Shown in pieces: positions 59,082 through 64,000 of a stretch of DNA of 64,000 bases. Made by a program: the position numbers and the translations under genes. Position 1 is the stretch's first letter. Every line of letters starts with the position of its first letter. The notes under the pieces were generated by a model. It saw nothing but the letters and a program-made list of their open reading frames with translations. It searched no databases and was not told where the DNA came from. The DNA is taken from positions 15,674,925 to 15,738,924 of the forward strand of contig CM033123.1 in NCBI GenBank assembly GCA_019321725.1, given 5' to 3'. The stretch comes from Paulownia fortunei (lineage: Eukaryota; Streptophyta; Magnoliopsida; Lamiales; Paulowniaceae).

Positions 59082-62000
59082 ATCTCCCACTTGGACTACA
59101 TATGATACCGTAAACAATTATATTATAAATCTTGAGTGCGCACTAAATGCTATCTATATTTGAAATATCTCCTGAGTTACAATCTGATCCATCTCCTATA
59201 TCAGTATGGGATCAAAGCGACCTTCATTATATTTATTCGTAACTAGACCCATCAATGGTCACCACACTAACATATTCAATGACATAGATCGAGTATGGAT
59301 GTATAGCATGAAAATTACATGCAATGTGATCTCAAACATGCTTATTTCCAACTGGTCATTCTTTATTCTTTATGAGATCATGCTAAACTGCAAATAATTC
59401 AGAGTATAAAAATAAACCATCTTCTTTATTCTACAGATAATAAACATAAATTTTGTCTAAACTAAAAGAACATCAAAATACAAACTCCCACTAATAGTGT
59501 ATATTATCAAAATAATACAACACCCATGTGAGCAGTGTGCTCATGAAATACTTTGGGTGGTAAACCCTTAGTGAGCGGATCCGCAATCATGGAGTTTGTC
59601 CCAGTATGTTCTATAGACACTTGACAACTCTGAATTCCTTCTTTAACAACAAGAAACTTGATGTTTATATGCTTCGACTTCAAGGAGCTTCTGTTGTTAT
59701 TAGAATATAGCACAACCGATTTATTATCACAAAATATCTTCAATGGTCTTTCGATACCATCCACAACACGCAGCCTAGTGACAAAGTTTCGTAATCATAT
59801 TTCATGATTAGATGCCTCATAACAGGCTATGAATTCAGCTGTCATAGTGGAAGGCGCTATGAGTGTCTGCTTAACACTCTTCCAAGAGATAGCTCATCCA
59901 ACTAGCAGGTAAATGTAGCCCGAAGTGGATCTCTTACTGTCTTGGCATCCAGCAAAATCGGAATCAGAATACCCTATGATCTCCAAAAAATCTGATCTCT
60001 GATAAGTGAGCATATAGTCTTTTGTTCTCTACAAATAACGCATAACTCTTTTGGCTGCTTTCTAATGATCTATTATTGGGTTACTTAAATATCTGCCCAA
60101 CATTCCTACTATGAATGCTATATCTGGACGCGTACACAGTTGAGTATACATAAGACTCCCTACAGCTGACGCATAAGGAATCTTTTGCATCTCTTTTTCT
60201 TCAACCTCATTTTTGGGGCATTGATTGAGACTAAACTTGTCTCCTTTAGCAATAGGAGTATCTCTCGGTGTGCAATCTTTCATGCCAAATCTATTGAGAA
60301 CCCTTTCGATATACCTCTTTTGTGATAACCCAAAAATACCTCGAGAGCGATCTCGATGTATCTGTATACCTAAGATAAAAGAGGCGTCCCTAAGATCTTT
60401 CATCTCAACCCTAAGATCTTTCATCTCAAAGTTCTTAGTCAGAAATCTATTGGTTTCATGCAATAAGCCTATATCACTGTTGGCTAACAGTATGTCATCG
60501 ACATATAATACCAGAAAGATGTATTTACTCCCACTGAACTTATGGTATACACAATTATCAACCTTATTTACCTCAAATCCATATGAGATAATGACTTGAT
60601 GAAATTTATGATACCATTGACGGGAAGCCTATTTGAGACCATAGATGGATTTTTTTAATTTGCAAACCATATTCTTTGGATCTCTAGATACAAAGTTTTC
60701 TGGTTGCATCATATAAATCGTTTCGTCAATGTTACTATTTAGAAATGCTGTTTTTACATCCATTTGATGGAGCTCTAAATCAAAATGAGGTACAAGTGCC
60801 ATTATAATCCTAAAAGAGTCTTTTGATGAAACTGGAGAGAAAGTCTATTTATAATCAATGCCTTCCTTTTGAGTAAAACATTTGGCAACTAGACGTGCTT
60901 TACATCTTTCGATATTGCCTTTTGAATCCCACTTGGTTTTAAATATCCATTTGCAACCAATCGGCTTCGCACCTTTAGGCAATTCGACAAGATCCCAAAT
61001 GTTATTGTCATCCATGGATTTTATCTCATCTTTTATGGCATCAATCCACTTTTGAAAATTGGAACTTTGTTCGACTTGATGAAAGTTGATTGGATCATCT
61101 TCCACCACTCCTATGTCAAACTCATGTTCCTGAAGAAATACGATATAGTCATCCGGAATCGCACTTCTCCTTTCTCTAGTGGATCTTCTCAATGGCATTT
61201 CCCTTTGAGGTTGTTGAGTTTGTTCTTCATTTTGGACAGAAAGTTCCTCAACATTGTCATGATAATCTGGATTTGCATTTTGAATAATCCTAGGAATAGA
61301 AGCCTGATCATTATCAATAGCAACTATAGGAAGAGAAATAAATTCTTCTTCAAAGACAATGTCGCGAACTTTATCTTCCTCCCCAAACTTAACTTCCTCA
61401 AGGAATCTCGCATTTTCCATCTCAAAAAAGGATCTAGTCGAGGGATCATAAAACTTATAACCCCTTGACCGTTCAGAGTACCCAACAAAGTAGCAGCTTA
61501 TTGTTCTTGCGTCCAGTTTTCTTTCATTAGGCCTATAAGGCCTTGCCTCAGCTAGAAACCCCAAACACGTAAATGCCTAATACTAGGCTTTTTGCCCGTC
61601 CATAGTTCATAAGGGGTTTTAGCTACTGCTTTACTAGGAACCCTATTAAGTATATATGCTGCAGTCTTTAGTGCCTCTCCCCAGTGGGATTCTGGTAAGG
61701 AAGAATGACTGATCATACTTCTCACCATATCCTTAAGTGTTCTGTTTCATCTCTCAGCAATACCATTCATTCTAGAAGTGTCTGGCATGGTGTACTGAGG
61801 GACGATACCACATTCCTCTAGGAATTTTATGAAAGGTTCTGGACGTTGTTCTCCTGATCCATCATATCTACCATAGTATTCACCACCACGGTCAGATTTA
61901 ACGGCTTTAATCATTTTGCCAAGTTGGTTTTCAACTTCAGCTTTAAAGGCCTTAAACACGTCCACAGATTGAGATTTCTCATGAATCAAATATAGGTACC

Positions 62001-62358
62001 CATAACGTGAATAATCGTCTATGAACGTAATAAAATACTATTGGTCATTCTAAGATGCCGTAGGGAATGGTCCACAAATATCAGTATGAATTAGTTTCAA
62101 GACGTCTGAACTTCTGTTGGCACCTAATTTCTTAATGTTTATCAATTTCCCCTTTATACACTGAACACAGACTTTGAAATCTGTCAAATCAAGAGAATCA
62201 AGAATTCCATCAGACACAAGTCTTTCAATTCTCTGTTTAGAGATATATCCTAAACGTTTGTGCCATACCATAGCAGAATTCTCATTGGTTAATTTACGTT
62301 TTATACCACGTGAACTAGTATGCAAGGTTTCATTATATGAGATAATTGTATCCAACAA
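58660..62358 (-). mobile_element. 5'-truncated Ty1/Copia retrotransposon
   Basis: On the minus strand the order is GAG-pre-integrase (62358-62050: MVWHKRLGYISKQRIERLV, then C-x2-C and GK), integrase core (61989-61747: VKSDRGGEYYG and MNGIAER), then the C-terminal integrase and start of reverse transcriptase (61564-60845: WIDAIKDEIKSMDDNNIWDLV, KPIGCKWIFKTKW). More RT follows, with the intact YVDD site at 60494-60505, a C-terminal RT block (60463-60062: GMKDCTPRDTPIAKGD) and RNase H (59764-59507: IFCDNKS, ADPLTKGL). The integrase-RT-RNase H order is diagnostic of Copia. Stops separate the blocks. Gag, protease and the 5' LTR are absent beyond 62358, so it is truncated. It interrupts the LRR pseudogene on its left. 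Confidence 0.92.
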
Positions 62359-62359
62359 A

Positions 62360-64000
62360 TATAATTTAAAATTATTAATATGGTTGTTATAATATAAAAT
62401 TGTTATGATAGTATTAATGTTATCATCATTATAATTGTTATTAAGAATGACAATAAGAATATTATTGTCACTATTATTAAGAACTAAATTATAGCTAAAA
62501 ATTAAAATATAAAAATAGTAAACAAGATAAAAGCTCGATCAGCAATTTCTTCGACTTTCGAACACCTATTTCTTGGAGATGGCTTGGTGGTTTCTTGGCC
62601 ACCAGGGTTCAAACATTTTTGAAGGCATGAGCCCACACATAATTTGTGTGCTTACTCGGTGTGCGTGGTTTGTGTGATATTGTACGTGCCCGATGAGTTT
62701 ACGAGTGCACATTCAAAATATAGTAGCTATAATTCCTACTGATTTAAAAAAAAAAAAATTCCAAAAAGAGCTCAATTTTGATAAACTCAACCTCGAGCTA
62801 GGAAAAGTCGAGTTCTAATGGAGACTCACTCGAGCCAGCTTACCAAACTTGCAAATTGGCTTGATTCATCATGCAGCCCTATGCACTTTGGAGAAAATTG
62901 ATTTGATTTTCACTTTTTTATAGACAAAAACATACTAAAAAACCTACATCTTCCAATTCATAATGTCACATCGCAAAATGGGAGATGACCCTGTGGCGCC
63001 ATCGTAGATCGAGACCATGATGAAGGACGCCTTAAACTCCAAACAATACTTACATACTCTAAAATTACTAAAATAATAAAATTTAAGTACAAAAGCCCGT
63101 AAACAAACTTAACAAAATATTCAAGGTTAAGAGTATCTAAAAAACCAAAAAATTAGTCCGAAAATACTAAAGAACCATATACAATAGTCTAAGTCTCGAA
63201 TCTTGTCAATGAAATGGAAACAAAGATAAAACCCTAGTCTTATTCAATCAGAATCTATCCTTTAATGAACTCGCTTGTTCAAAATTGCCTAACTCCAACG
63301 AAACTATTAAGTATTTGAAAAGTATAAGTAATGAGTCAGTTGCATATCAATAAGTGCTTTGAGAATTATCCATCTGATCAAGCATAGTTCCGAACCATTA
63401 CGATAAAATATGCAATAGAAAATATTTGTCAGTGTTAAAAAAATATTAACATGTAGTTCAATAACTTTTACTTATTCAAATAAAAAAAATTAAAATTCAT
63501 TTATCACACCGACAATACATTATGGTCACTATTGTTTCCCATGACAGGGAATTCGGCTAATGAATGTTCATAATTAGTCAGTCAATTAATATTCCAATTG
63601 TATTCACTCTAGTGACAAATATGATAATTATAATTAGTTCCTAAGCCAATAATTCTAAAGAGGCCCAACTAAATCATAAGAAAATTTGAGCGCTCAAAAA
63701 CAAAATACTATCTCCACATAACCAAATAAACAATCAAAAAATAAATTTGATCACACCAATAATATAATTTTCTTGTATATTCATGGTCCTATTTTTCAGA
63801 AAGAACTCACTGTCCTTAGGAGTAGATTATTATTAGAAACCTTTGATTTGATGACAATGAGCCAGCGTATTAAAAATTTAAAGGACAAGATATACCATTT
63901 ACCTTTGAAAAATAGAAGTAAGAAACCCAAGAACCCACTTACCTTAATTTGTTCAAATTTCACGATGCCTTAAAATCTGCAAAACAGCCTCAGTAAATCT
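62360..64000. other. Intergenic DNA, nothing recognised
   Basis: AT-rich, with a TTA/ATA-rich patch at 62370-62500. The open frame at 63773-63973 (+) has basic, low-complexity content and no recognisable motif. The segment 62575-62650 ('ggcttggtgg', 'agggttcaaac') is faintly tRNA/SINE-like. Confidence 0.5.

Noticed and set aside
62575..62650. Possible SINE with 'ggcttggtgg' and 'agggttcaaac'
   Set aside because: Box spacing is too short and the motifs too loose; chance similarity is likely.
63773..63973. 66-codon open frame at the right edge
   Set aside because: No recognisable motif and AT-rich context; could be part of something beyond the window, but nothing supports it.
1..64000. CRISPR arrays, bacterial operons, riboswitches, rRNA or intact tRNA genes
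   Set aside because: None seen; spaced repeats here are transposon or satellite derived and gene structure is plant nuclear.

Overview
This is a eudicot nuclear window. It is AT-rich, its genes are split by GT-AG introns, it holds families expanded in plants (BAHD acyltransferases, a UGT, a plant O-methyltransferase, a GDSL esterase), and it contains many plant transposons. The clade I malonyltransferase-like BAHD would fit an asterid, but the species cannot be fixed from the sequence alone. All product names rest on motif recognition by eye; no database search was run.

Layout. 1-3.4 kb: possible last exon of an upstream gene, a perfect 291-bp tandem duplication and a dead hAT transposase. 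4.0-8.1 kb (+): the 3' exons of a DprA/SLOG-fold gene. 9.6-14.2 kb (-): a complete six-exon VPS20 (ESCRT-III, CHMP6-type) gene, convergent with the previous one. 16.0-17.0 kb: a GDSL esterase/lipase pseudogene. 18.5-19.9 kb (+): a BAHD acyltransferase with one frameshift. 27.3-28.6 kb (-): an intact vinorine-synthase-like BAHD. 34.7-36.1 kb (-): an intact UGT72-like glycosyltransferase with an unusual PSPG terminal residue. 41.8-52.3 kb: a degraded 10.5-kb Ty3/Gypsy element of the Athila/Tat type, with both LTRs and a 5-bp target duplication. Its polymerase region is replaced by sequence that includes a LONELY GUY (LOG) retrocopy and a cysteine-rich receptor kinase fragment. 53.2-54.3 kb (-): a two-exon O-methyltransferase with one frameshift. 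57.6-58.6 kb: an LRR receptor kinase pseudogene. It is cut by a 5'-truncated Ty1/Copia element (58.7-62.4 kb, - strand). The rest is AT-rich intergenic DNA with small non-autonomous transposons and microsatellites.

How the genes relate. VPS20 and the DprA-like gene look like ordinary housekeeping genes. From 16 to 54 kb every recognisable host gene outside the transposons is a tailoring enzyme of specialised metabolism: esterase, two acyltransferases, glycosyltransferase and methyltransferase. No scaffold-forming enzyme is visible, so a biosynthetic cluster is only a hypothesis. Three of these five genes are damaged (the GDSL gene heavily, one BAHD and the OMT by a single base each). That fits either a decaying cluster or local sequence errors in short homopolymers.
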